Shown here: positions 7,302 to 14,621 of the stretch, piece by piece
Layout of the letters: each line of letters starts with the position of its first letter
How positions within the stretch are numbered: position 1 is the stretch's first letter
NCBI RefSeq assembly: GCF_032823475.1
Contig: NZ_CP127915.1
Coordinates: 2,108,001-2,172,000 of the forward strand
Reading direction: 5' to 3'
DNA from: Acinetobacter sp. SAAs474
GTDB lineage: Bacteria; Pseudomonadota; Gammaproteobacteria; Pseudomonadales; Moraxellaceae
DNA length: 64,000 nt
Notes under the pieces: generated by a model
What the model saw: only the letters and a program-made list of their open reading frames with translations
The model's database searches: none
Told to the model about the DNA's origin: nothing
Made by a program: the position numbers and the translations under genes

Positions 7302-8486
7302 ATGAAACTCATTTACCAACTGAAAATCGGGGACTTTGCACCAAGCGAAAGTACACGCTCATTTACTCAAGAAGGGTATCTCAAATGCGTCAACGTACGT
7401 TTGGCCAAAGCACCTCAAGTCCGTCAGTACTACGCTTATGAATTTCCAAATCTGGAAGGCTATTCAGCGGATCAGGTCATCAATGTCTATGTGGCAGCAG
7501 AGGATCTATTCAAACCGGAAGTGATCAAGAGCTTTGATGGCGTAGATGCAACGGACTATCACCCACCTAAAAATGAAATCAATGCTTCCAACTGGAAGGA
7601 CTACCACATTGGCGATTGTGAGAATGTGCGCCAAGAGGGTGAATTCATGCTGGGTGATCTGATCATCAAGGATCAGAACAGTATTAATGCTATTCAGAAC
7701 AATGAGCGTGTTGAGATCTCATTGGGCTACGCGGCTGATCTCGTCCTTGAACAAGGCACGGCACCTGATGGTACGCCGTATCAAGCCAAATTTATCAATT
7801 TTAAAGGCAATCACGTGGCGCTGGTGAAATACGGTCGCTGTGGCGGTGATTGTCGCGTCGGTGACCATAAACCAAACCCAAAGGGGAAAAAGATGGAAAT
7901 TAAAGTAAACGGTATTCGCTTTGAGATTGGTGACAACCAAGCGCTAGCTGATGCTGTAAAGCAACAAGAAGACCAACTTGAAAACTTGAAAGCAGCAAAA
8001 CTTAAAGTCGGTGACAAACAATTTGCCATCGGTGATGAATTGCCAGCTGTTCAGGCAGTGGTTGATACCTTGCAGACTGAAAATGCACAGCTTAAGCAGA
8101 AAGTTGGTGATCTGGAGCAAAACCAAATCACACCTGAAAAACTTGATCAGGTTGTGGCTGAACGTGCGTCAGTGGTTGCGGACGCCGTTGCATTGGTACC
8201 TGGTATCAAAACTGAAGGCTGTTCATGTGAGCAAATCAAACGTGATGTGATTGCAGCCAAAGCAGGTGACACATTGGTGACTGCTGTACTCGGTGGTGTC
8301 TCCGTGGGTGATGCTAAGCCTGAACAGATCGACACGGTATTCCGTGCACTGTCAGCAGTGAAGTCGACCACACCAGGCAATGCAGTCGGTGATGCATTAC
8401 ATCAACAGCAACAACAGCAAAACAACAATCAGGACCCTAAAGAAAATAAGGGTTATGACAAGTCTGCTGCATACAAAACAATTTAA
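7302..8486 (+). CDS. prohead protease (DUF2213) fused to a scaffold domain
   Basis: The first 185 residues match DUF2213, a prohead serine protease family. H87 (TDYHPP), S140 (VEISLGY) and H171 (KGNHVALV) sit where the family's conserved His and Ser residues lie. Residues from about 198 on form an acidic, Gln-rich coiled-coil region with a poly-Gln/Asn stretch near the end, typical of scaffold proteins. The protein should mature the capsid and then be degraded. An in-frame ATG at 7893 (Met198) with a strong ribosome site could yield a separate 197-residue scaffold, as lambda Nu3 is made from inside gene C. Confidence 0.85.
   Translation: MKLIYQLKIGDFAPSESTRSFTQEGYLKCVNVRLAKAPQVRQYYAYEFPNLEGYSADQVINVYVAAEDLFKPEVIKSFDGVDATDYHPPKNEINASNWKDYHIGDCENVRQEGEFMLGDLIIKDQNSINAIQNNERVEISLGYAADLVLEQGTAPDGTPYQAKFINFKGNHVALVKYGRCGGDCRVGDHKPNPKGKKMEIKVNGIRFEIGDNQALADAVKQQEDQLENLKAAKLKVGDKQFAIGDELPAVQAVVDTLQTENAQLKQKVGDLEQNQITPEKLDQVVAERASVVADAVALVPGIKTEGCSCEQIKRDVIAAKAGDTLVTAVLGGVSVGDAKPEQIDTVFRALSAVKSTTPGNAVGDALHQQQQQQNNNQDPKENKGYDKSAAYKTI
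7881..7895 (+). promoter_or_regulatory. internal ribosome site and start codon for a scaffold-only product
   Basis: AAGGGGAAAAAG precedes an in-frame ATG at 7893-7895, exactly at the junction between the protease and coiled-coil regions. The match to the anti-Shine-Dalgarno sequence is as strong as at the true gene starts in this operon. Confidence 0.6.
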
Positions 8487-8500
8487 GGGGAACTTGAATC

Positions 8501-8971
8501 ATGGTTCAGCAATTAAATGCGGTAGTCGGTCAACGTGGCCGTTTAACTGCCAAAGAGGTTGTACTGTCATTACCACTTTCAGGTCTGACTTTAGTCAATG
8601 ACGGTGATGTGGTTGTCCGCACGACTGATGGCAAATCTGTAACGGCTGTGGCGGGTGCTACACCAACACGCTTTGGCGTAGTGGTACGCCACGGCGTTGG
8701 CAAAACAGGCAAAACGGCGGCTGGTAAAGAAGACTATAAAGCGGCTGATATGGTGCCAGTGATGTTTGAAGGTGCAATTTGGGTCAAGCCTACAGCGCCA
8801 ATCACTGACATTACTGCCGCGGTTTACGTAAAAACTGCAAACGGTACCACAGCAGCGCCGTTGGGTTCTTTGTCGAGCTCAGCAACTGACGGAACAGTAT
8901 TACCAGGTGCAGCATGGGAAACCGTGACAGGTGCCGATGGTTTAGCACTTCTTAATCTTCGTGGAGCTTAA
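8501..8971 (+). CDS. head decoration / structural cement protein
   Basis: The 156-residue, small-residue-rich protein (many Gly, Ala, Thr, Val) resembles phage structural cement proteins that bind the outer capsid surface. Its place directly before the major capsid gene and its beta-rich, Thr/Val pattern support this. A strong AAGGGGAA ribosome site precedes it. A high-copy structural role fits the codon-rich reading frame. Confidence 0.75.
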   Translation: MVQQLNAVVGQRGRLTAKEVVLSLPLSGLTLVNDGDVVVRTTDGKSVTAVAGATPTRFGVVVRHGVGKTGKTAAGKEDYKAADMVPVMFEGAIWVKPTAPITDITAAVYVKTANGTTAAPLGSLSSSATDGTVLPGAAWETVTGADGLALLNLRGA

Positions 8972-8977
8972 TAGAAC

Positions 8978-9973
8978 ATGAGCAAATTAGTAAAAATGAA
9001 AGCGCGTTTAACGCCGATTTCACATGCCATTCAGGCACAAGTTGGCGATGCGTTCAACATGGATGCATTGGCACAGCTCTTCGTAAAGATCGAAGAACAA
9101 AACGAAATTACACCACAGCTTGCACAGGTCCTTGACTACGCCAAGTTCATCCCAGTGACCAATGTAAATGCGGTTTATGGTGGTGGTGAAATCCTGTCTC
9201 GTAAAAAAGGCGTGGGTATCGGCGAAGACTATGCTGGTACAGGTGATGATATTCCGCTTGCAGAAGTTGAATACGATACTGTAAGCCTACCAGTGAAAGT
9301 CGGTGTGATTGGCTACCAATATTCAGTGGTTGAATTGGCGACCGCACAGCAAATGAACCTCACGCTTGAAGCGGATAAAGTTCAGGCTGCAAATTTGGCA
9401 GCTGAAAAGCACATGTCGAATGTGGCTTGGTATGGTTACACCAAAGCCAATGCGAGTGGTCAACTTGAACAGGTGAATGGCTTCTTAAACCAAACAGGCG
9501 TCACTATTGTGACAGGTCAGCATGATTGGTCTACGGCGACCATTGAAGAAGTTTTATCTGACTTCAATAACTCGTTGGCAAGCTCGACAGACTTGTTTGA
9601 CGGTGATGCATCCATTGAACCTGATACCTACTTGATGGCATCGAATCAATATTCGAACCTTGCCAACCGTATTGTGCCTGATTCAGGTGGTAAAACTTTC
9701 CTTGATTGGGTAACTGAAAAGAATATTTTCGCTACTCAAGGCAAGCCATTGACCATCCGTGGTTCTGGTCGTGGTAATGGCCGTGGTACTGCAAACGCAG
9801 ACCGTTCGATCATCTACCGCCGTGATCCATCATGCATCCAGTTCAAAGGTAACAGCGTTGAGTTCTTGACGGCGCAACCGAAAGGCTTAGATGTACTGGT
9901 ACCTGGTCACTACAAATACCAGGGCGTTTGGTTGAAGCGTGTTGATTCGCTTCGCTACCTTGACCATGCATAA
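8978..9973 (+). CDS. major capsid protein (DUF2184)
   Basis: The 331-residue protein matches DUF2184 major capsid proteins: a Met-rich start, the EQNEITPQLAQVLDYAKFIPV region, YGGGEILSRKKGVGIGEDY, and a C-terminal HYKYQGVWLKRVDSLRYLD. It should form the HK97-fold shell. It follows the decoration gene by six bases. An N-terminal part cleaved by the protease is possible but cannot be told from sequence alone. Confidence 0.85.
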   Translation: MSKLVKMKARLTPISHAIQAQVGDAFNMDALAQLFVKIEEQNEITPQLAQVLDYAKFIPVTNVNAVYGGGEILSRKKGVGIGEDYAGTGDDIPLAEVEYDTVSLPVKVGVIGYQYSVVELATAQQMNLTLEADKVQAANLAAEKHMSNVAWYGYTKANASGQLEQVNGFLNQTGVTIVTGQHDWSTATIEEVLSDFNNSLASSTDLFDGDASIEPDTYLMASNQYSNLANRIVPDSGGKTFLDWVTEKNIFATQGKPLTIRGSGRGNGRGTANADRSIIYRRDPSCIQFKGNSVEFLTAQPKGLDVLVPGHYKYQGVWLKRVDSLRYLDHA

Positions 9974-9986
9974 GGATTAAAACCAC

Positions 9987-10373
9987 ATGGCTAAATATTC
10001 ATACACGTACAGCGGCTCTAATGCCGCTTTTGTTTTTGCTGGGGTAGCAACTTTACCAACAGGCATTGCTGTTGCGCTTGAAGCAAGCCAACACAAGGTT
10101 CTTCAAAAGAATAAGTTTGCCAAGCATCTGACTGATGCAGGTGAGCTAAGCATTGAAGAAATTGCAGAAGTTGGTGACTCAAAACCTGCTTCAGGTCGTG
10201 GTAAAGGCGCTCAATCAGGTAAAAATGACGACGGTAAAGGCAAGGATGAATCCAAACCTGCAGAGCTCACGATTGATGACGTGCGTAAAGCACTGACTGA
10301 TCTTGAAATCACCTTTGCTGAAGATGAAACCCTTGAGCAGTTGCAAGAAAAACTTGCTCAAGCCACTGAATAA
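9987..10373 (+). CDS. phage head-region protein with C-terminal HeH/LEM-like helix pair
   Basis: The 128-residue protein has three parts. The first is a hydrophobic Gly/Ala N-terminus (FVFAGVATLPTGIAVALEA). The second is a Lys/Gly/Ser-rich linker (about residues 68-90). The third is a C-terminal helical segment beginning LTIDDVRKALTDL that looks like the HeH/LEM or Rho-N helix-extended-helix fold, often found in phage proteins beside the capsid gene. The exact role is unknown; a minor head or connector accessory role is inferred from position. Confidence 0.6.
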   Translation: MAKYSYTYSGSNAAFVFAGVATLPTGIAVALEASQHKVLQKNKFAKHLTDAGELSIEEIAEVGDSKPASGRGKGAQSGKNDDGKGKDESKPAELTIDDVRKALTDLEITFAEDETLEQLQEKLAQATE

Positions 10374-10381
10374 GGTGATCT

Positions 10382-10765
10382 ATGGACCCACAAGCTTTTA
10401 AATTGAAGTTTAAGTACGACACGGCGCTGATGAATCTACCCGATGCAGAAATTGCAGATGCGTTAGAGGAAGCGGATCTCGTTGTGAAGTCACTTGAATT
10501 TGGTGATCTGAAAGAACGTGCTGTGGGTCTATATGCAGCACACATTCTCAAGGTTGCACTCAAATCAAAGTCAGGTAACAGCTTTTCAGATGCCTCGAGT
10601 ATGACCATTGCAGGTCAGAGCGTGAGCTTTTCACGTTCGGGTACCGATGCGTTTTATAACCAAAGTATTTATGGCCAGCGTTACTTGGCATTAAAAAATT
10701 CAATTCCAATTGGCAATGATGGCACTAATCCCAATCGTTTAGGTGTTGGTGCATTTGTTGTATAG
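10382..10765 (+). CDS. head-tail connector protein (DUF4054 type)
   Basis: The 127-residue protein resembles DUF4054. A helical N-terminal half includes the conserved ALYAAH-like stretch (GLYAAHILKVAL), and the C-terminal part has the YGQRYLALK motif seen near the end of these connectors. It should bind under the portal. It starts eight bases after the upstream stop. Confidence 0.75.
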   Translation: MDPQAFKLKFKYDTALMNLPDAEIADALEEADLVVKSLEFGDLKERAVGLYAAHILKVALKSKSGNSFSDASSMTIAGQSVSFSRSGTDAFYNQSIYGQRYLALKNSIPIGNDGTNPNRLGVGAFVV

Positions 10766-10774
10766 GAGAAAATA

Positions 10775-10972
10775 GTGTCATTTAAATACCAAGCACCTGA
10801 AGCTTACAAATCAAAAAAAATTATCACTGCTGGTCAAACATATGAAGTTAAAAATGGTGTTGTGGAATCAGAAGAAGATATCTACAACATTTTGGCTCCA
10901 ATGGGTTTTATCCGTATTGTAGTGGAAGCTAAAGCTAATACCACAAAGGGCACTGCTATCGTTAAATCGTAG
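10775..10972 (+). CDS. small phage connector-region protein
   Basis: The 65-residue product starts at GTG with an AGGAGA ribosome site at 10764-10769. It contains a beta-rich core (KKIITAGQTYEVKNGVV) followed by a helix. Similar small proteins lie between connector genes in siphoviruses, but I do not recognise a named family. Confidence 0.65.
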   Translation: MSFKYQAPEAYKSKKIITAGQTYEVKNGVVESEEDIYNILAPMGFIRIVVEAKANTTKGTAIVKS

Positions 10973-10979
10973 GTGATGT

Positions 10980-11459
10980 ATGAGCAATTACCGTGTTGAT
11001 ACTGATGTAGATTTTAACGAAGTAAATAACCGAGTTAGGGATGAAATTAAACGTACAGTAAATGCTTTAACACTCAAATTACAGCGTACGATTCAGGAAG
11101 ATATGCTGACAGGTCAGCGATTGAATGTGCAGTCGGGTCGTTTAAGAGGTTCTGTTTCTTCAAAAGTAGAGGAAGATAAGGACTGGATTGAAGGCACTGT
11201 TGGTGCTGGTGGCGCTTTAGTTCCTTATGCACCGGCACATGAATTTGGTTTAAAAGGATCGATTTCAATTAAGGCACATGTGCGTAATATTAAACAGGCC
11301 TTTGGTCGGCCAATTACACCACGTCAATCCATGATTGGCGCACATACACGTCGCATTAATTTACGTGAACGCCGTTTTATGCGTGATTCATTGGATGAGA
11401 TTGCCAAGATTGTACCTAAGAACATAAATGCAGCAATTCAGAGAGGTTTAAGTGAATAG
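10980..11459 (+). CDS. HK97 gp10-like tail/connector protein
   Basis: The 159-residue protein shows the usual gp10-like features: a helical N-terminus, LNVQSGRLRGSV (the SGxLRxS-type motif), the YAPAHEFG motif and a C-terminal helical arm. Such proteins act at the head-tail joint or as tail completion factors. The 3' end overlaps the next gene by eight bases. Confidence 0.8.
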   Translation: MSNYRVDTDVDFNEVNNRVRDEIKRTVNALTLKLQRTIQEDMLTGQRLNVQSGRLRGSVSSKVEEDKDWIEGTVGAGGALVPYAPAHEFGLKGSISIKAHVRNIKQAFGRPITPRQSMIGAHTRRINLRERRFMRDSLDEIAKIVPKNINAAIQRGLSE

Positions 11460-11892
11460 TGAATTAATTTACCAAGCATTATTTGCTCAACTATCAAAGA
11501 TTGATGGTCTTGTCACAACAAGCCGCCGCTTGCAGCATTTTAATCATGTACCTCCTGAACGGCGTCCAGCTTTATTTGTTACTCAAGGCAATCAAACTGA
11601 AGTACCCGTTAAAGGCTTAGATGCTAAGATTGAGCTTGAAGCCGAAGTGTATATCTACATTTATGAATCAGATTCATCGATACCACCATCGGTACAGTTA
11701 AATCAGATGATTGATAAGGTCCGTATGGCAATTGCTCCTGAATATCCTGAAATGTGTGAATATCAAACTTTAGACGGTTTAGTTGAGCATTGTTGGATTG
11801 AGGGAACTATTGAAGTATTTGAAGCAGTTGAAAACATGCTAGATGACCAAGGTATTGCCATTATTCCGATTCGTATTCTTACAACCAATTAA
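11452..11892 (+). CDS. tail terminator / minor tail protein U-like
   Basis: The 146-residue protein starts at GTG 11452 with a GAGAGG ribosome site inside the previous gene. It has the tail-terminator layout: helical start (LIYQALFAQL), a beta-strand region and an acidic C-terminal half ending in IIPIRILTT. Position between gp10-like and tail tube genes supports a role in capping the tail tube. Sequence identity alone is not decisive. Confidence 0.65.
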   Translation: MNSELIYQALFAQLSKIDGLVTTSRRLQHFNHVPPERRPALFVTQGNQTEVPVKGLDAKIELEAEVYIYIYESDSSIPPSVQLNQMIDKVRMAIAPEYPEMCEYQTLDGLVEHCWIEGTIEVFEAVENMLDDQGIAIIPIRILTTN

Positions 11893-11912
11893 GTCAAACT
11901 TTAAACATTCAT

Positions 11913-11934
11913 ACCGCCATACGGCGGTTTTTTC
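11913..11934 (+). terminator. hairpin with T-run upstream of the tail tube gene
   Basis: A 6-bp ACCGCC/GGCGGT stem (11913-11918 with 11923-11928) is followed by a T-run (TTTTTT). It separates the connector genes from the tail tube gene. Confidence 0.8.
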
Positions 11935-11953
11935 ATTTTAAGAGGTAGAGCGT

Positions 11954-12721
11954 ATGGCTCAGTATTTATTTGGTGCCGGTAAGCTTTTTGCCACACCAAT
12001 TCAAGATGTATATGGACAGCCAATCAGTGATGCCAGTCCTGTCGAAATTGGTGTTGTCCAATCCGTTTCAGTGGATATCAGTTATGACCTAAAAGAACTA
12101 TTTGGTCGTGGCCAGTTCGCCGTTGATGCTGCACGTGGCAAAGGATCGATTAAATGCAAGGCAACCATGGGGCGAATTAATGGTGCGTTGCTAAATTCTA
12201 TCTTTTTTGGTGGGATTGTTTCAGAAGGTGGAATGGAAACCATTGCTCAAACGCTAAATGGCGAGATTGTTCCTGTTGGCGGTACCATTACACCTACGGT
12301 ACCAAACTCGGGAACCTATGTCCGTAATTTAGGTGTAATGAATGGCAAGGCTGTACCGCTTGTGCGAGTGAATGACGCACCAGAAACAGGCCAATACAGT
12401 GTGGATGAGAAGACTGGTATTTATACTTTTGCTACGGCAGATGCAGGAAAAACAGTATTCATTAACTTTAAGTATTCAGCGACGATTGCTGGTGCACAAT
12501 CAGGTTTGGTGACTAACTTAGATATGGGTTATACGCCGGAGTTTAGTGTGGATCTTATGCGTGATTACAAAGGTAAGATCATGCAAATGGATTTCTTCCG
12601 TTGCACCAGTAACAAATTGGCATTTAGTTCAAAACAGGATGATTACGATCTACCTGAATTTGAATTTCAACCTATGGCTGATGATCTTGGCCGTGTCTTT
12701 AAATGGAATACATCGGAGTAA
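11954..12721 (+). CDS. major tail tube protein
   Basis: The 255-residue beta-rich protein sits where the tail tube gene belongs, just before the chaperone pair. Its start (QYLFGAGKLFATP), the segment DLKELFGRGQFAVDAARGKGSIK and the C-terminal EFEFQPMADDLGRVFKW fit tail tube proteins of siphoviruses. A middle insertion (about residues 110-180) may be a surface domain. Assignment is from pattern and position. Confidence 0.8.
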   Translation: MAQYLFGAGKLFATPIQDVYGQPISDASPVEIGVVQSVSVDISYDLKELFGRGQFAVDAARGKGSIKCKATMGRINGALLNSIFFGGIVSEGGMETIAQTLNGEIVPVGGTITPTVPNSGTYVRNLGVMNGKAVPLVRVNDAPETGQYSVDEKTGIYTFATADAGKTVFINFKYSATIAGAQSGLVTNLDMGYTPEFSVDLMRDYKGKIMQMDFFRCTSNKLAFSSKQDDYDLPEFEFQPMADDLGRVFKWNTSE

Positions 12722-12727
12722 TATCAC

Positions 12728-13036
12728 ATGCAATTTAAACAAGTTGAATATCCACGTGGTAATCCACTTAAGATTTGTGGCCAAGATTGGATTTTTGCAC
12801 CAGCCCCACTGGGTGCATTAGAAAAGTATCAAGATTTTCTTGGTGCTGATGTTATTCCATTTAATGTCATTATTGATTTAGCGCATATCTCATTAAAGCG
12901 CAATTATCCTGAAATTGATCGGCAATATGTTGCTGATGAATTAATTGATGTGGCAAATATGCAGGATGTAATTGAATTGATTATTCAAACATCCGGTTTA
13001 AAACAAAATGATCAGGCGCAATCATCGGGGGAATGA
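12728..13036 (+). CDS. tail assembly chaperone (gpG-like)
   Basis: The 102-residue protein has a compact alpha/beta region with PLGALEKYQDFLGAD and an acidic C-terminus, and sits between the tail tube and tape measure modules. By analogy with lambda gpG it should bind the tape measure during tail assembly. The final codons TCG GGG GAA TGA contain a run of five Gs directly before the stop. Confidence 0.7.
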   Translation: MQFKQVEYPRGNPLKICGQDWIFAPAPLGALEKYQDFLGADVIPFNVIIDLAHISLKRNYPEIDRQYVADELIDVANMQDVIELIIQTSGLKQNDQAQSSGE

Positions 13037-13299
13037 ATTGGGAGGAGTTATATACACATTTAATGATGAATACTGGTAAGGACTACGACTATATACGCCG
13101 TGAATTCGACTTACCTAGGTTGACTGCATTAAATTCCTGTAATCGTAATAATCCTCCCGCACATGTCAATATGCACATGATTCGATTAATGCTTGAAGCA
13201 TTTTTTGGAATAGACCATCACAATAATTCAAATGAGTCATTACCAGATGATGACGATGAATTATTGAATGATTTAATGAGTTTTCCGCAGGGTAACTAA
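13033..13299 (+). CDS. second tail assembly chaperone (gpT-like position)
   Basis: The 88-residue product starts in the -1 frame inside the upstream stop (ATGA at 13033-13036). It is acidic and ends DDDDELLNDLMSF. This is the position of lambda gpT, which is made by frameshift as gpG-T. Here an ATG is present, so simple coupling can explain expression, but a -1 shift on the G run would give a fused product. Confidence 0.65.
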   Translation: MNWEELYTHLMMNTGKDYDYIRREFDLPRLTALNSCNRNNPPAHVNMHMIRLMLEAFFGIDHHNNSNESLPDDDDELLNDLMSFPQGN

Positions 13300-13376
13300 T
13301 GTTGCCCTGAATTTGATTGATTCTTATACTTTATTTACTTAGTATTCATATAAATTTTATAAAAAAAGTATTTCAT

Positions 13377-13553
13377 ATGAAAAAAGTTATAGGTCTTATT
13401 TTAGTTTCAACATTTCTTTTTACTGGGGTGGCTGAAGCTGGTAAAGGACGTAAACCGTGTTCAGGAAAGAAGGGCGGCATAAGTCATTGTCAGGGCAAAA
13501 AATTTGTTTGTAATGACGGTTCCATTAGTGCTTCAAAGAAAATTTGTAGTTAA
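13377..13553 (+). CDS. small secreted Cys/Lys-rich protein (moron)
   Basis: The 58-residue product has a classic signal peptide (MKKVIGLILVSTFLFTGVAEA, cleavage after AEA) and a basic mature part (GKGRKPCSGKKGG) with four Cys that could form disulfides. The ATG at 13377 is preferred over an upstream frame extension to 13317 because the signal peptide begins there. It lies in a gap in the tail gene order and is likely expressed from the prophage in the host envelope. Function is unknown. Confidence 0.65.
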   Translation: MKKVIGLILVSTFLFTGVAEAGKGRKPCSGKKGGISHCQGKKFVCNDGSISASKKICS

Positions 13554-13568
13554 TTATGGATAGTTGAT

Positions 13569-13958
13569 ATGGGACTTAATTTTAGAAAAAGTTTTAAAAT
13601 TGCACCAGGTATTAGACTTAATGTTGGAAAGAAAGGTGTTTCAAGTGTCTCTATTGGTGGTAGGGGTGCTAGGGTTAGTGTAGGTAAAAGAGGCACTAGA
13701 ACTACTGTTGGTTTACCAGGAACAGGCCTATCGTATAGCACATTTAAATCAAATAAAAGTCAGTCACAGCCAACGACTGATATGCATATTGAGAATTTTC
13801 AAAATCAGCGTACAGTTTCATTTATTTTAGGCTTTGGTATTTTTTGGATGCCTTATTTTTTTGCCTGGCTCACATTAAGAAAAGGGTATTCAAGCAAGGC
13901 TAGATGGATTAGTTTTATTTGGATGTTTTTTGTGATTGCACTTATTGCATTTGATTAA
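13569..13958 (+). CDS. DUF4236-domain membrane protein (moron)
   Basis: The 129-residue protein begins with the DUF4236 signature MGLNFRKSFKIAPGIRLN, with repeats of SVSIGGRG and RTTVGLPGTGLSY in the first 58 residues. Two hydrophobic segments follow (about 82-99 and 109-128). The family is widespread and has no settled function. It sits 16 bases after the secreted small protein, probably in one unit. Confidence 0.7.
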   Translation: MGLNFRKSFKIAPGIRLNVGKKGVSSVSIGGRGARVSVGKRGTRTTVGLPGTGLSYSTFKSNKSQSQPTTDMHIENFQNQRTVSFILGFGIFWMPYFFAWLTLRKGYSSKARWISFIWMFFVIALIAFD

Positions 13959-14079
13959 ATATTTAAATTTAAATGATCTTTAAGTGTTAGATTTATTTTA
14001 GCTTGTTTTTTTATTAGGTAATTGATTTACTTATTTTAACTGTTTAAAGTTCATATAAATAAGAATGGAAGTATAACTA

Positions 14080-14565
14080 ATGTCTTTGATTAATTGTAAA
14101 GAATGCGGATCGCAAGTAAGTACACAAGCAAAATCCTGTCCAAACTGTGGCGCCAAAATAAAAAAATCAAAATCTAAAATTATATGGGCTATCGTGATTA
14201 TAATTATTTTGGGAATCATTGCTTCTCTTTCAGATAAAGAATCATCTGGAACACAAGAATTATCACCAAAAGAACAGGCTCTACGTGATTTAGATTTTAA
14301 TTTTGAATGGGGTAAAGAAGGTTTTGATAGTGTGATGGTGATTAATATGACTATTAAAAATAATGGCAAAAAAGATATCAAAGATTTTACAGTTGAGTGC
14401 GAACATTCATCAAATAGTGGAACGAAAATTGATAGTAATAAACGTGAAGTTTATGAAATTATTAAGGCTGGTGAAACTCGAACTTTTAACAACTTCAATA
14501 TGGGTTTTATTCACTCACAAGCACAATCATCTAACTGTGGCATAACAAATCTTGTTGTTATGTAG
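14080..14565 (+). CDS. zinc-ribbon membrane-anchored protein (moron)
   Basis: The 161-residue protein starts with a zinc-ribbon (CKECGSQVSTQAKSCPNCG, paired CxxC motifs), then a Lys-rich stretch, one transmembrane segment (IIWAIVIIIILGIIASL) and a C-terminal beta-rich domain after residue 65, which resembles extracytoplasmic domains of similar one-span proteins. It has its own AT-rich leader (13,959-14,079), unlike the phage structural genes, and is followed by a strong hairpin. This suggests separate expression. Confidence 0.65.
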   Translation: MSLINCKECGSQVSTQAKSCPNCGAKIKKSKSKIIWAIVIIIILGIIASLSDKESSGTQELSPKEQALRDLDFNFEWGKEGFDSVMVINMTIKNNGKKDIKDFTVECEHSSNSGTKIDSNKREVYEIIKAGETRTFNNFNMGFIHSQAQSSNCGITNLVVM

Positions 14566-14582
14566 ATTTTCTTAATTAAAAA

Positions 14583-14604
14583 ACCGCCACACGGCGGTTT
14601 TTTT
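14583..14604 (+). terminator. hairpin with T-run upstream of the tape measure gene
   Basis: A 6-bp ACCGCC/GGCGGT stem (14583-14588 with 14593-14598) and ACAC loop are followed by TTTTTTT. It closes the moron block. Confidence 0.85.
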
Positions 14605-14621
14605 ACGTCTGTGAGGTAGGA

